Positions 44,734 to 58,095 of a stretch of DNA of 64,000 bases are shown piece by piece. The DNA is from Neospora caninum Liverpool (Eukaryota; Apicomplexa; Conoidasida; Eucoccidiorida; Sarcocystidae), in the NCBI RefSeq assembly GCF_000208865.1, contig NC_018385.1:496001-560000 (forward strand), written 5' to 3'. The position numbers and the translations under genes were made by a program. Position 1 is the first letter of the stretch. Each line of letters starts with the position of its first letter. The notes under the pieces were generated by a model that was not told the origin of the DNA, searched no databases, and saw only the letters and a list, made by a program, of their open reading frames with translations.

Positions 44734-47613
44734 TGGACTGGGAACTGCGCGGGGGGGGTTGACGTGTGTGTGTGTGAAGGGGACTCGCCGACACTGAGCA
44801 CTGACGCCACTCGGGTTTCCTTTGCGTTTTGGCGTCACTCTGTTCTGTTAATGAAAATTACGAAAGGAAAGAACTCACGCTGGCCATGCGTAGCAAAAAC
44901 ACCGGAGATGCGCAGGAGCTGCTGCCCGGTCACACTGCGATGTCGTGTCAAACGCGAACCTGGAGACGCGCGACCAGTGGGCCTTGAACCGACATCTACG
45001 GAAAAAACCGCCGAGCACTCGCGTCGCTCATCGTGTCCTAGTAGCTTCCAAACGTCTCTGATACGTGAGCAGAACCGTGAAGGAGCGGGGAAGGTTGCCA
45101 CAGAACTCGGACTCCGGACGCAACGCGGCGATCCCGTCTCCTGTATCAACTGCTGTGGTGTGTGTGTGTGTGTGTCTGTGTGTCTGTGTGTACGCTACCG
45201 TACGCTCAGGTGAATGGTAGTTGGTGTCCTTTATTGAGGAAACAGACGTACATGCGTTTCGCCTAGCCTGGAACACGTCCCGCGTACAGCGACGTCTACA
45301 GTCGCGTGATCTGTATCTCTTGTACTGGAGACGCCATACGCCGGGACTGAATTGTCTGTCGCGTCGTTATCCAGAGCGCACTCTCGCTTCCACAGTTCCC
45401 AGAGGCATTTATCTTCCGAGTATTTACGATTCTAGGAGAACATGTTATTTAACCGGAGATGGTGTTATAGCATATGTAACACTAAGGGTAAAGTTTGTAG
45501 ATAGAGTGTCGCTAACTCCCTAAGGCCTGCTGAGCAGCACTCCACGCTTCGCACATAGGAAACACGCACAGAGACGTGGCACACGAAAGGACGAGATACA
45601 TGCGAAGAGAGGAGAACAATGGATCCGAAAAAGTGGGTCGAACATTGCAGAAACGGGTACGGGTTCCTGTCTCAGACGCAAAGGATGACATGTTCTGGGC
45701 CACATCACCCAGTTCAGCCATCTCTCTGTATGTCACGGGAAATAAAAAGCGTACGCGGTAGTGACATGATTCAGCACTTTTGTATACGGCGAAAGCGACC
45801 GAGCTCGCGACCGTTCGACTGAGAGAGGATACACGCTATTCCCCTTCTGTTCGTGTCGTTCCCATATATCCTGTAGTTGCTGCGTTCAGCGAGTTACGCC
45901 CGGGCTCGAACCCCGTGATACACTCCTGTTTACCCGCTGTTCCTCGCTTTCCCCGAATCCGCATCCTTTCCGCTTGGAAAATGTGGCCTCGAGGAATCGA
46001 GATGAAACAGAATAACGACCTTTAAGCCGCGATCGTCGTTGGCGGTGGCTTTCCGTGTGCCGTGTCTGATGCACACAACTATTCCTGTTCTGTTCGTTCA
46101 CTGGAAGAGTGAACAGCGGAAGGAGTCCCAAGCGGCAACGAATTGGACAACAGAACGTTCGGTCGCCAAGCGCCTTCCTCGATTGTACAGTTTTGCATGT
46201 ACAAAGAACGTAATTGTTTGCCTTTTTTGTGCTCTTGGCTGTGAAACGCGTACTGCGAGTTCAAATCCGGAGGCTATCTTCAATAAGATTGAAAAAGGAG
46301 GCACACGGCAGGCGAGGCGCCTGGCAAACGCAAGTCTGATTCTGGTGAACTCGGCAGGTAGGGGTAATAACGGTAACTGCGGGGATCAGAACGGCGAACA
46401 CAAATCAAAGCGTCGGCCCCGACGGTGAACTACCGTTCCTAACTGAATATTGTTCAAAATCAAAGGGAGTAATGAGCCGACATGGAGGTGCTGATACACT
46501 CCGACGATTAGAACTAAAAAACGGCTTACTCTCGTAACGGCGGCACACACTAGGACCAGATGCAAAGCCGCGCCGTCATTCGATACCACTAGGAATCGGA
46601 GAAGCCGTCGCTATCCACAGAGCCACAGCTGACGGATGTATGTACACGTATAGATACAACCATCTATTCACCGGTAGCTTCGTGAGGCTCGATGCACGTC
46701 GGTATAAATATATCTACATGTAGATGGAAGCATTAGATTTGCGATTTAGACACGGTGCGACAGCACATATACGTGGTGAAGTCCACATTTACGTGCCAGT
46801 CTGTGTGTCTATATCCGTAGATGTGCTTGGGGAGTTTGCGCTTTGCAGTGCCGGTCAAGCAGTGAAGACCGTTCCACTACCTGCAGTGATGTTCGCTCTG
46901 CTTCCGACATGCCAAAATCCGAGCCCCGGCAGCTCGGCACCTCCAGCTTGACTTGGTTTACTGCAACCCATCTACACGATATCGTACGCAGATCTATGCT
47001 CACATACTGCCCATGGAGGTACTTTGTGTCCTGTTCCGCATTACATAAATGCAACTATCAACGCATTTGTATGCATGCGTATACCCCCATAAACTACGGG
47101 GACAACTCTCCAGATCGTGTACGCTGATTTTTAGATACTGAAAGTCCGAAACTATGGCCATCGCCTCATGGGTGTTGGTCGCGAAGAGCGAGACGCGCAG
47201 GCTGAATCGGGAAGCGCAGATGTGTAACTTGATTTTCCGAGAAGCACGAAAAAGACATCTGTTCGAATGCGACTGCCCTACCATTCTATATCTCCCGTTT
47301 ACGCCACTCTCTGCGTGCATCCGCCTTCTGCCCCTCTCCGTTTTGCCCCCTCTGCATGCGCTTGCTCGTTCTCTCTTTCGTCAAATTCTCGGCATCGATG
47401 ACCCCCAGTTCTTCTCTCGTCTCCCGTCGGTTTTCCGTTCGATTCAGTACAAGAGGAATGCCGCAAGAGAGCTTAGATTATTCAGTTTGGCAGCCCGTGA
47501 TGGCAGAAACGGGGTACTGAAGCCAACCGCGCGCACACGAGGAAAAGGACGTTGCCCCTCGACTCCTTCTGGCCCCCGCGTCCACCATGCGTCTCTCTAC
47601 GATCGCCGCCTTT
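44734..47613. other. Intergenic region; no gene confirmed
   Basis: Holds the 5' flank of the effector-like gene and the 3' flank of the large minus-strand gene. A TG microsatellite lies at 45155-45190. Frames up to 149 codons lack motifs. Two sequences resembling a tRNA B box (about 45903 and 46258) were examined and rejected. Confidence 0.5.
45155..45190. repeat. TG dinucleotide microsatellite
   Basis: GTGTGT tract interrupted by TCTG. Confidence 0.85.
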
Positions 47614-50600
47614 TCAGTAAGACCTTTCCTCCACATGTGCCAAACTCTCGAGTTCGTCCCAGCTCCTGCACACCCAAAGAACCCTCTGTGGGCACCTCCC
47701 TGGCTCTCTTTCACTTCGGCCCCCCCCCGGGAAGATGTCCGCGCGCTGCGGGCCCGACTCGCCGTGGCTGTCTCCAGCGGAGACAGGCCGGGCGCCCTCT
47801 GGTCTCGGGCGTCCGAGCCCAACTAGCGGTCTGGACGCGGCGAGGGGACACGGAGTGAGGAGGCCGAGCGCCTGGGCCAGGACGAGCGGCGCAGACCCCA
47901 CAGCCTCTACAGACCCGACCAGCTCAGGGTACCGCTCGGCGAGGGCGCGTGTCCACTCGCGCACAGCTTGATTCGCTTGAGCTCTCGCAGCTTTGTTCTC
48001 TTCTCTCAGATCCGTGAGAAGCACGGGACACGCCCTCGAGAAGCGGTGGGCACCTGCGGCGCAGGGAGAGGAGACATGCCGAGACGGAGGACCGGCGCAC
48101 GCGCCGTTTCCTGTTGGCATTTTTCTCTCCCATTCCGAAGGCGAGGAAATGCAACGCGACTCTCGCTCTTCTTGGCGTCTCCTTGTAGACACTGTGGGCA
48201 GCACGCAGCCGGTAAGAAACTGAATTTGACCCGGCCGTTTCTCCTTCGATTCGGCCTCGCCTTCCTCTCGTCCCGCGCCTTCGTCTGTCGGATCGGGCGC
48301 CAGGAGGAGGCTCCCCGCAATCCACCTGAAGCGTGAAGACGGGCCCGCGAGGTGGAGCTTGAGAAGCTCGAAGAGACGCGTTTTCTCTCTGCGATCCAAA
48401 GTGTCTCTTCCGTCGCTGCACTGACGGGCGCCGACGCCAGCTCCAGAAAGAGAACTTGGCACAGAGTCCTCGCGCTCTCGAGGCCCCCCCGAAAGCAAGC
48501 GCTGCCCACGAGCCGGCCTCGGTGCTGCTGGTTGGTCGCCGAAAGAGAGAAGCTTCGATTCCGGAAAAGAGCCATCCAAAGATCTCCCATTCTCTCCTCG
48601 GAGACTGGTGGAAGGGAACGCGCTGTCTGCCTCGTTTTCCTCTTTCTCGACGTCGCTGTCTGTTTCGTCTCCTGTTCTTTCCCTCCCCTCAGACTGGGCG
48701 GGTGGTTCCTCCGTCTCGCCCGCTTCTCCCCACCCGCTTCCATGCGCCTTCTCGCCTGCGTCGCCTTCCACGCGTTGACAAGAGTCGTCGGAGGGAAGGT
48801 ACGCAGAGCAGTCGACGGGGGGTGCAGGGGCCCGCCGCAGCATGGTCTCAGCGTTCGGCCTTGCAAAAGCGAAAGACCGCGAGAACGCGTCGGCCAGGAA
48901 GGAAGCCGCGGCGCCTTCTTCCTCACGGCGCGCAGGCGAATGGGGATCCTGCGCCCGGGGCCCAGCCCGGACCTGTCGCTCGCTCCGCGCAGAGAGTGTC
49001 GAGGAAGGACTCGGTGACGGAGAACAAGACGGTTGCGAAGCAGACGACGATAACGCCAACGCATTCACTGAGAACTCTTCACGAGGTCCAGACAGCGCCT
49101 CGCCCGGCAACGGAAGACGCTGTTTCGGCGAATTCGGCGGAGACGGGAGGTACCCGGGCGCGAGCGTCTCGCGCCGCAAACTGGGCGCCCCTGAAGCAAG
49201 ACAGCTGAAACAAACAGAGAAACACGCGGGACACAACCAGGGGGTAACAGAGGGCAACCACGCAAGCAGAAGATCCCGAAAAAGAGGACCGGCGACTCCT
49301 GCGGCCACGGGTGGACGCGCCGAGCGGCCCGTCCGCATGCATCCACCGAAAACTTTTTCGCCTGTACATACACCCCAGCCGTTCTCTACAAGAGTCCCCG
49401 CACTTCCACTCTTCGATGTGAGCGACACTGCAGTCCAGCGTGGGTCTCCTTCGCACGCGCGCATGCGACGCTGTAGAGACCCACGCCGTGTCAGTGCAGT
49501 TTCTCGCAGAGCTGCACACCCCCTCAATAGCGGTCTTCCCAGGCACGCGCTGTTCCGCTGTCGCCTCTCCTATCTCCTTCCTACCTCGCAAAGGGGCGCG
49601 CAAGAAGGTGAGAAAAGCTTCCGGGGTTGTGCAGGGTGTCCCTGTCGAGGTGGGCCGCACGTCCCGCGAGAGGAAAAGCTAGCGTATCTGCATATGCACT
49701 CGTTTTTCCTCGGCTGCCCCCGGAGGCGCCTTCCCGCTTCGCCTTCGCCTCTTGTTCCCCCTTCGCGGCACGAGCGGCTGGGGGCGGGGTCGCCGCCCGC
49801 GCCCCAGCTCGGTCTGCCTGCGACTCCGGAGACAGAAAGCAGGCGAGGGGTGAGGACTGCGCGAGCGCAAGGAGACGCTGTGCGTCGAGATGGACGCGGA
49901 GGAGAATAACCCGCGACGAGCAGAGGGCCAGGAAGCGTCGCGCTTGTTCCTCGAGCATTGAACACGCGAGAGACGAGGTAGCAGTGGAAGACGAGGCGCC
50001 TGGATGGTAGCCTTGAAGCAGACAAGCAGCCGCGTGTGGGAGCTGGACGGCGTAGGTGAGGAAACTCGCGACGGCGACGGCGACTTCCCACCTAGCAGAC
50101 AGAGGGAGAAAGAAAAGGTTCGCAAACAAGATGCGAGGGGTCACGGCGCGCACGAGCGAAGTCGAGATTGAAGGACACACTTTTATCAATAGCGAGAATG
50201 ATGAGAAGTCAGGCGGCAGCGGGAAAGACCGCACTGAGGAGATGATACACATCAGCGACGGCCCAGGAGCGCCTGTGGGGAAAATCGGGGGTGGCCGGGG
50301 GCGGCAGAGCCGAAATGGACCGAACACAGAGCTCGGCCGGAAAAACGGACAGCGGAGAGAACGGAGAGAAGACACATTGCGCGAGGGAGCGCGACGGGAA
50401 ACGCGAAAAAACGGAGGAATAACCTGCACAAAAGTGTGGTGACTCTGCGACCGACGACAGGCAAGAAAAGCTGCAGAGGCCGAAGGCAGAGAGCTGCAGA
50501 GTTGGAAGCGATATCCCCACCTGACGGCGTCGTCGTTCTTGAGACGCGTTGCCACTGCATGCGCGCGTTCAAAGGCGGTTGCTGCGAGGACGAGGACGAG

Positions 50601-53600
50601 TCGCCAGAGCACTCCGACTTCGGCGTCACCTTCCTGAGAGAGCTTGGCTCCTTTCTTTCCCTTGCCACGGTCTCTCTCCACGCCGAGCGCCTTCGCGACG
50701 CATGCAGAGAGCGAGAAACCTTCCGCTTTTTCCTCGTAACTCGCCTCGCCGCGAGACCCGGGCGAGGCATCGGCCGAGTCAAGGGAAGAGAGCGATGCGC
50801 AACGCGACCGAAAGTCGGGGGGAGGGACATCCGAGACCAGCGCGAGCTTCCCGAAAGTCGAGAAGGAGACAGGCCGGTGACGCACCGGCGCGCGAGTCTC
50901 CTGACGCCCAGACCGTCGGGCTCGGGGGGGAGTCGCGAGTCGCTACACAGGCGGAACCGCAAAGCAGACAAACGGGGAAACGGCAGGTGAAAGAAAGCGA
51001 GAAACAACTGGGGAGGAGAGGAACAGTGGAAACCCACAGACGAAACGACGAAACGAAGCATCTACGCAAGTCACAGGAACGTGGACCACGCGAAAACCTA
51101 CATATCCGTATATATACATATATATACATGTGAAGAGAAATACGTAGAGAGGCAGACGGAGATACATGCATGCATACGGTGTCTCGATGAAGTAGGATCC
51201 AGCGGTACGTAAGTATATATAGCTACTGAGTGTCGAAGGAGCAGAGACAGAGAGACGACATAACGAAGCTGGTGAAAGACTTGTCATAAACACAGCTCCA
51301 GGTGTCCCCGTGGACAGAGAAAACGTCTGCGACAACGCATGTACATACCCGTATACTACAGATGTACACGTACATGTATATATATATATATATATACATA
51401 TGCATATGTATGTATACGTGTATGTACGTGTCTGGCTGTAGACACCAGAATTGTAGATTTGGAGAGGACTCGGAGTTTTCTTACCTGCGAAATTTTTTCC
51501 TTTGCTTCTTCGGTGAGAAACTTGGCCGAAGGGAAGAGCCAGAGAAGCTCCGAGACAAAGTCCATGGCCTCGCCTTGAAGGCACGCGAGCGAAGCCACTA
51601 CCGACGTCCACAGGGCCGCGGCCTGCCGGAAAAAGAGAACAAGGACGATTGCCAAAGAGAAAAAGCGAAGATCGAGAGGAGTGTACGAGAAGAGAGACGG
51701 AAAGGAGAGAACCGGAGGGTTGAGGAACGCCATGGAAAGGAGAAAAAGAGGAGATATTCGGAAAAGAGCGAGGCCAGGAACGAGAGAAGAGGAAGAAAGA
51801 CGAGATTAAGGAGAGGAGAGAAGGGCACACTGGAAGAGGCCCAGAAGAAGACATAAAAACGATGTAAATGTGGAAAGAGAGACGAAAGACTTGCTGCAAC
51901 GGCGGCCGCAGAGATGACACACGTGCCTTGACAGACCTTTCCGGAACCTTCGAGCGAGTCCAAGACCATCTCCGTCACCTCGAAAATTTCGCAACAAACG
52001 GTGACGCAGCTGCAGACAGCCACACGCATGGCGTCGCTTAGCCATTTTCGTTTCTTGTCTCTATTGAGTCAGTGGAGCCTGCAGCTCGGCATCTGCCATG
52101 GCACCCCAATCCAAGATCTCTAGCAGCCTCTTCCGGGGCTTTCTTGCCTCTCGCGTTCGCCTTCTTTCTCTCACATCTTTCTCTTTTCCTCCTTTTGCCC
52201 CTGCCGCGTTTTCCCCTTTCTCTGCGCCAGACGCGCCCTGCCGTTTCGCCTCGCCCTCAGAGCTTGAGCGTCCTTTGCGCAGCGTTCGTCTCTTGCGTGT
52301 GTCCGTACTTGTCGATGCTTTTCCTCGCGACCTTCTTGGCGGTGCATGCAGCCTGCTGCTGCTCGGCTCGCCACCACGGACCCAGCCGGGCGGTTCCGCA
52401 CGCCTCTTCCCGCTCGCACTCTGCAGAAAAGCGGAGCTCCGCTTCCAGGTCCTCGATGCGTCGTCGCACCGCCCGCAGGCGACTCGCTTCTTCGCGAACC
52501 CACTGCGAAACGGCACGTCGCCAGGCAGACGCGAGCGTTGCGAGCGGCGGGCACCCGTTGCGGCCTCGGACGAAGAACGCTTCGATCTCCGCGGAAACCG
52601 AGCGAGCAAAGGCGAAAGAAGAGGAAGGAGAAGGAGAAGAAGGGAAAGGAGGAGAAGGAGAAGAAGGGAAAGGAGGAGAAGGACAGGAAGGAGAAGGAGA
52701 AGGAGGAGAGGGAGACGGAGATGAAGAAGAGGCGAGGCGGGAGGCGAAGGGGGAAAGAGGACGAGAGAGGGACGCGGAGGTTTGGCCGATGTGGCGCCAC
52801 GCTGCTCGGAAGGCCGAATGGAAAAGTGCGACAGCCCGCGCCGCGTGCCCGGTTGCGGCGAGGACGCACGCCTCGACGAAGAGAGTCGAGAAATGCTGGA
52901 GCATCGAGGAGATCGCCAGAGTCGCCAGCCAGAGATGCGCAACAAACAGGGAGCACAAGTCGATTCAGAGCGAGGACAGCCACGAGGATTCACGGACTGA
53001 GATGGGGCGCGAGATGCAGACAGGACGAAGAGTTGGACAGTCGAACACGAATAGAAACACGATGGAGCCACACGAAAACAAAGTGGAAAGACGGAGAATC
53101 CAGATCACCAACGGGGGGGGGCCTTTGTATGCCAATACCCATGATATATACGAATGCATGCCTGGCGATGTATTTCTAGACAGATGTATACATGTCTTAA
53201 CCTCTCTCTATATCGATATATAGAAATACAGACTGATACACATATAGAAATGGATGTAGAGACAGAGAGCACATGCAGCGAGTTCCTGGATCGAGGAAAG
53301 GATAGAGAGACAGGAGGGCGCATGCGTTATCTCACGGTTGTGCGGAGTTGATTCGCCAAAAAGAGCGATTCAAACGGTCGCGGAACCGCCCACATGGCGA
53401 GTCGAGTGAAACGCGAGCGCGTCATCTGCGAACAGAAAAGGACCCAGCAGACTCTCTTCAACAGAGCCGCAGCGACAGGTGAGAGAAACGGAAAAGGGGG
53501 AAAGAGAAGAACGGAGAGAGGAAAGAGAGGCAAAGAGAGACAGCATCAAGAGACGGTGGAAAGGCACTGCGAGAGCGCTGGGGCGAATACGCCGTACGGA

Positions 53601-55900
53601 GAAAGGCCGCTTTTCTCACTTACTTCCACGGCGACGCTGACGAAATCGCCGAGCGTGATGCCGGCAGGTTGCCGAAATTTCCTTTGGAGCTCGCGAAGGG
53701 TTTCGCTCCCGAAGGAGCCTCCCACGACGGCCACGTCGACGAGATCCCCCCCCCACGTCCAGTTTCGCGTTTCCTTCGCCGAGTCCGGCGACGCGGGTGC
53801 ATCCGCAGCGTTAGAAGCGACAGACGAGCGAGGAGAGCGAGGTCCGGCAGAGGAGTCGAGAGGAGACGGCGAGTTTGCAGTTGCTTTGGGAAGGACGTAG
53901 ACTTCTAGATAGGAAGCGAGAACGATGCCGTGCACATACTGTTGCTTGAGGAGAATGTCATGTGTGCGGTCTGTGCTTGGCGTTTTGTTTCGTCTCCCTT
54001 TCTCGCCTTCTCTGTCGCATGCTCTCTCGTCTTCTCCCTCGTCTTCGCTCGCGTCCTCGCGCTCTCTCACGCCGCGCTGGAAGGCGTACGCGAGTGGCAG
54101 CCAGGCCGTGGAGGGAAGGGCCCTCTCGCGCCTCTCGTCCGCGAGCTTCCTTCTGTCGTCCCCCAGTCCCTCTGTCTCTTCCCTCGCCCGCCCAGGCAGC
54201 AAACGCGTCCCCGAGGCCTCGCCAGCCCGCGGCTCTTGAGAAGCAGAAAGAGACGCAGACCCGCTGCGGCGCATCCGATTGAGAGAGCGTCTCTGGTAGC
54301 CGGTCTGGAGCAGGGCGGCGATGGTGGTGAGATGCCCACTTTTGAAGGTGAAGAAGAGGTGAGGAATGACGACGCAGACGTGCACCCCTCGGGAGGCGTT
54401 GGAAGGCGCCGCGCCGAGACCTGCCGACCGAGGGCCGCGTGTTCCCGCCTCCCCAGCGCGAGGAAGAGACACGAACTTCGTTCCGGAAGACGGCAAAGAC
54501 TCCGGCGGCAAGACAGGCGGCGACCTCAGCCAGCGGGCGAGGGCGGCTCGAAGCGAAGCGACAAACGCAGCATGGAACGGACACGCGGGCGCAGCTGCAG
54601 CCGCGAATTCCTCGTCAATCAACTCGAGGGCCTTCTCCGCCTCCCGCTCCCCTTCCTTCTCCACCTCCGAGTCAAAAGTCGCGTCCGGTGGCGAAGCTCC
54701 CCCCACGCGGCCGGCCGGCTCGTCTGTTCCCTTGCTCTCGCTCTCGGTGGCTGAAAGAGGTTTCTCACGGGTTCTCAGCAGGCGAAAAAACCCGCTGAGA
54801 TCCGGCCGCGCAGCGCTGGGTCTCTCGGGTGTACGTACACCCGAGGCGGGCGAGGCCCGCGCCGGGGGCGCGGCGCGGGCCCCCAGCGAAGAGGCGCACG
54901 AGGGGGGGAAAAAGAGAGAGGTGAGGGCGGGCGTCGCTGCAGGTTGGCGGTCGATGAGGACCATGGGCGCATGCAGTGGGAGAGCGACGACGCAGGGAGG
55001 AACGAGGACGCACGGGCCGAGCACGTGCTTGAGAGCGTCGACGGCTCGGTGTTTGTTTTCGCTGTGCGAAAGCGCCTTTTCTTTGGCAGCTGGAGCTGCG
55101 AGCGGCCGCGCCGGCGACTCACAGCACCCCGCGGGAGCGGCGGGAGGATGCAGCGCGCATCGAATCGACGGCTCGAAAGAGAGCGACGAAGATGGCGACA
55201 GCGGCAGCTGAACAGGCGCCGCGAGGCCCGCAGTGGACTGCATCATGCAGTCCAGGACGAAGAATTGCGCCGTCAACTCGTGGCTGGGCGTGCTCAACGA
55301 AGGCGTGAAACAGAGCGAGAGGAAGTCCGGAATGAGGCAAGAACTGGTCTCACGGAACGGAAATCCCAAAAAAGGACCGAGCGCCCTTCTCCCCGTGCCT
55401 CGGCCGCGCATCCGTGCAGGCGACCCCCGAGAAGCGGAAGTGGACGCAGGAGAGAAAGAGGCGACACTGGAGGAAACAGCCGACAGTGGAGATGGGCGTT
55501 CTCGGTGCGGGGGATTCTCTGCGCGTTTCGCAGCTTCGGCCTCGCCAGCTGCTTGCGCTCGGCCGCCGGTGCATGCATCTTGCGAGGCGCCAGAGGCCGG
55601 GGAAAAAGAGGGAAGAGCGATGGTTCGCCCAAGAATGTTGAGGCATGCTGACGCGGGAGTCCCCTCTTCGTCGAAGAATGCGGAGGCAGTGGCGAAGGAG
55701 CGGCGCGTCGCCGCGAAGGCGCTCGGCGGCTGCAGAGAGCCCGCCGCGCCGCCCTTTCCATCTTCAGCATGCATGCAAGCCGCAGGGCGATGGGCAGTCG
55801 AGACACGCGAGATTCTCGTGGAGGCAGACGCCGAGGCGAGCGCAGAGGAAGGCGACGCGGAAGAGGCGGAAGGCGCTGCTCGAAGAGACACCGAGTGCAT
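47614..55900 (-). CDS. Large unrecognised protein, eight exons, about 1879 residues
   Basis: Exons 55900-53624, 53425-53336, 52895-52309, 52060-51937, 51622-51485, 50846-50521, 50091-49585 and 49204-47614 keep phase at every junction. Most donors are GTAAGT, GTGAGA, GTAAGA or GTAGGA; intron 3 (GTACGG) and intron 4 (GTCTGT) use weaker ones. Conserved-looking islands sit in low-complexity Ala/Ser/Pro/Arg sequence: LTAQFFVLDCMMQS, HVCVVIPHLFFTFKSGHLTT, QYVHGIVLASYLEVYVLP, MRVAVCSCVTVCCEIFEV and WEVAVAVASFLTYAVQLP. Many are amphipathic or hydrophobic helices, suggesting a helical-repeat protein, but I know no matching family. ATG 55900 is the first in frame. Exon 3 contains a GAGAAG-type repeat (52620-52735) that encodes Ser/Pro on the coding strand. 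One gene rather than two is supported by unbroken phase only. Confidence 0.65.
51377..51396. repeat. TA microsatellite in an intron of the large gene
   Basis: Alternating TA run followed by CATATG words, intronic between exons 51622-51485 and 50846-50521 or very close to the latter's flank. Confidence 0.8.
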
Positions 55901-58095
55901 GGTGGGGAGGAACTGGCGACAAGAGGAGGGCTGAGAAAGGCGGGAAGGCGCGAGAGCGCAGCACGCAGAGCTGCAGCGACAAGGAAAAGGTGAGGAAGAG
56001 GTGAGGAACGGGAACAAGGTCCGGGGAGAGCAAAAACTGGAAGAAAAGGCCAGGCGAGAAAGGGGCTGGTAACAGCGCCGCGACTGTCCCTGCCCGCGTC
56101 TTCTCTATGCAACTCGGAGTCACACGTGGATGTGGCCGCGTCTGGGCTTTGGACAAAAATTGCCGACCAGCTGTCGAGACTCACGGAGAAGAGAGCCTCC
56201 CACCTTCTCGCCGTCGGCTTGGGAGGCTGGCCGCGCCCCGCCCCAGTGCGAGCGAGAAGACTTGGCCAGGATTCTGTCTCGAAGGCTCGTTGGCGCCCGC
56301 GCGGCGGAAACGGACAATCCGTCAGGGGCGCGCGGACGCGAAGAGCGAGAAGAAACAGAAGAAGGACGCACAGACGGAACAAGAGAGAGCGGAAGAAAGA
56401 CGAACCGCGTCGCTTTTCTCCCTTCTCGCCGCAAGTCGGCCGCTCTTGTGCTCCGGTTGTGCTGGCCCGGAGCGGAGAGAGCGAGGAACGCGCGCGGCAG
56501 CTCGGCTCCACAGAGTCTTCGGGCTTTCAGGCGAAGGCAAAAAGCAGAAAAGGCCCAAGAGGAGGTTCCTCTGCCGAAAAAGCAAAGGCAGAACTCCGAT
56601 TTTCTGTCGCTTCACTCGCCCTCGCTTCCGCGCTTTCCGGTGTACGTACACCCGGCCAGCGTTCCGCACGTAGAGTGTACAGACACGCGAGCTTTTCGCA
56701 AGTGTGCCGGAGCAAGTCGCGCCTCGATGGTTGCACGGTTCTCGACTCCCGCGCGCCAGCCGGGCCTCAAAAGGAGCTCGTTTTGCGTCTAAAACGTCGC
56801 TCCTTTCTTCCCTTTTGGAAAAAGAATCCGGAGCTGCCAGTTTCGACGAAAAAACCCGACCGTCTCTGCGCTGACTTGCCCTCGACCCCCAGCGGCCTAT
56901 ACGCTAGCAAGACAACGCGCGACACAGCCCGCTCTCTCTCTGATGCCGGGCCCCCGGAGAAGAGCCTACCTAGCACGCACATCGAGCTCGCGGGTCGAGT
57001 CTGGATTTCGCGAACCGCGCCTAGCGCCGCTTTCGTTTCCTCGACTCGCGAGTTCGCGGCGCTTCCTTCTTGACCCAGACAGAGAGCGGAAAAGGACTGA
57101 AATCTGGCTCTTTCCGCTCCCGGCGGCGCTCGTGTGTGCGTCTTCGGTGCCGTTTGTGAGAATCTCGAGAACGTCGACCCCCCTGAGGCTGCGAAAACAA
57201 AGGCTTGTCAAGACGGGTCAGAAAAACGCGTTTTCGCCTTTTCCGGTCATTGGCTGTTTCGTGACGAAAAGGGAGGTACTGCCCTTGCAGCATCTTGTAG
57301 AGAAGGGGTTTTCCGTTCTTTAGAATTCCCGCCCCTTTCGCTTTTCCAGGCCGCAACGACAAACCCTGTCGCGCCTCGCAGGCTTGTCGCCCGCGGTGTC
57401 GGCATCTGCCGTGCATGCGCAGGAATCTAGGAGGAAAATTGCCTGTCGGCGCAGCGGATACTCGGAGATTTTACCTTTTTCCCGAGACTCCTCCGTCTTC
57501 GTCTTCGCTCCTTCTGCCCCTCGTCACTCTTGGCGGATAGAGCGCCCCTTTCTCGCTTCCTTTTCCTCTCTTTCTCCCTTTTTCTCCGGCGGCCGCGCAT
57601 GCAAGCAGAACCGGTGACGCGGGCCGAGACACTCTCAGAATGAGAGAAAAAAGAGACAGAAAAATGATACAGATTGAAAGGGGAGAGAGAGATTGAAAGT
57701 GGACGGGGACGAAAGAGGACAGGGACGAAAGAGGACAGAGAAGAAAGAGGAGAGAGAATATCGATGTACTTTGGGGACGGGGCATGTCCTTCCCTCCGCT
57801 CCTTTCCACCTTGGCTGCCTCCTCGTCTGTGGTTTCCCAGTCTCTTCGACTCTTCCTCTCCCATCATCGTGTCCTTCTCGAGTTTCCTCGATTCGCATCC
57901 CTTTTCGTCCGCCACTTTGCCCTTCCGTCTCCTTCGCCTGAATCGGTCATCCCCCCATCCTAAACTCCGTCTCTTTTCCCTTGTGGAGACCCGCCGGACA
58001 CGGCCTCACTGAAAGCTGAGGCTGAGTGTGTCTTTCTCTCCTCTCTGCGTCTTTTTTCCTCTCTCTCTTCTTCGACCGCCTCTTCTCTTCATCCG
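55901..58095. other. Divergent intergenic region between the large gene and CTNNBL1
   Basis: Should contain both promoters. It is very GC-rich, with opposing long frames (56126-57073 plus, 56120-56434 minus) that look like chance openings. A palindromic word TGTACGTACA flanked by CCGG lies at 56641-56650. A pyrimidine-rich leader precedes the CTNNBL1 ATG. Confidence 0.5.

Noticed and set aside
45890..45960. tRNA-like B box (GGTTCGAGCCC on the minus strand)
   Set aside because: No A box or pairable acceptor and anticodon stems at the required distances.
46240..46280. tRNA-like GAGTTCAAATCC
   Set aside because: The flanks cannot form a T stem or acceptor stem.
52072..53223. Plus-strand frame of 383 codons
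   Set aside because: It lies opposite in-phase exons of the large minus-strand gene and is Glu/Lys low-complexity sequence from a GAGAAG repeat.
56126..57073. Plus-strand frame of 315 codons upstream of CTNNBL1
   Set aside because: Arg/Ser-rich, overlapping other open frames in all phases; typical of GC-rich flanking DNA.
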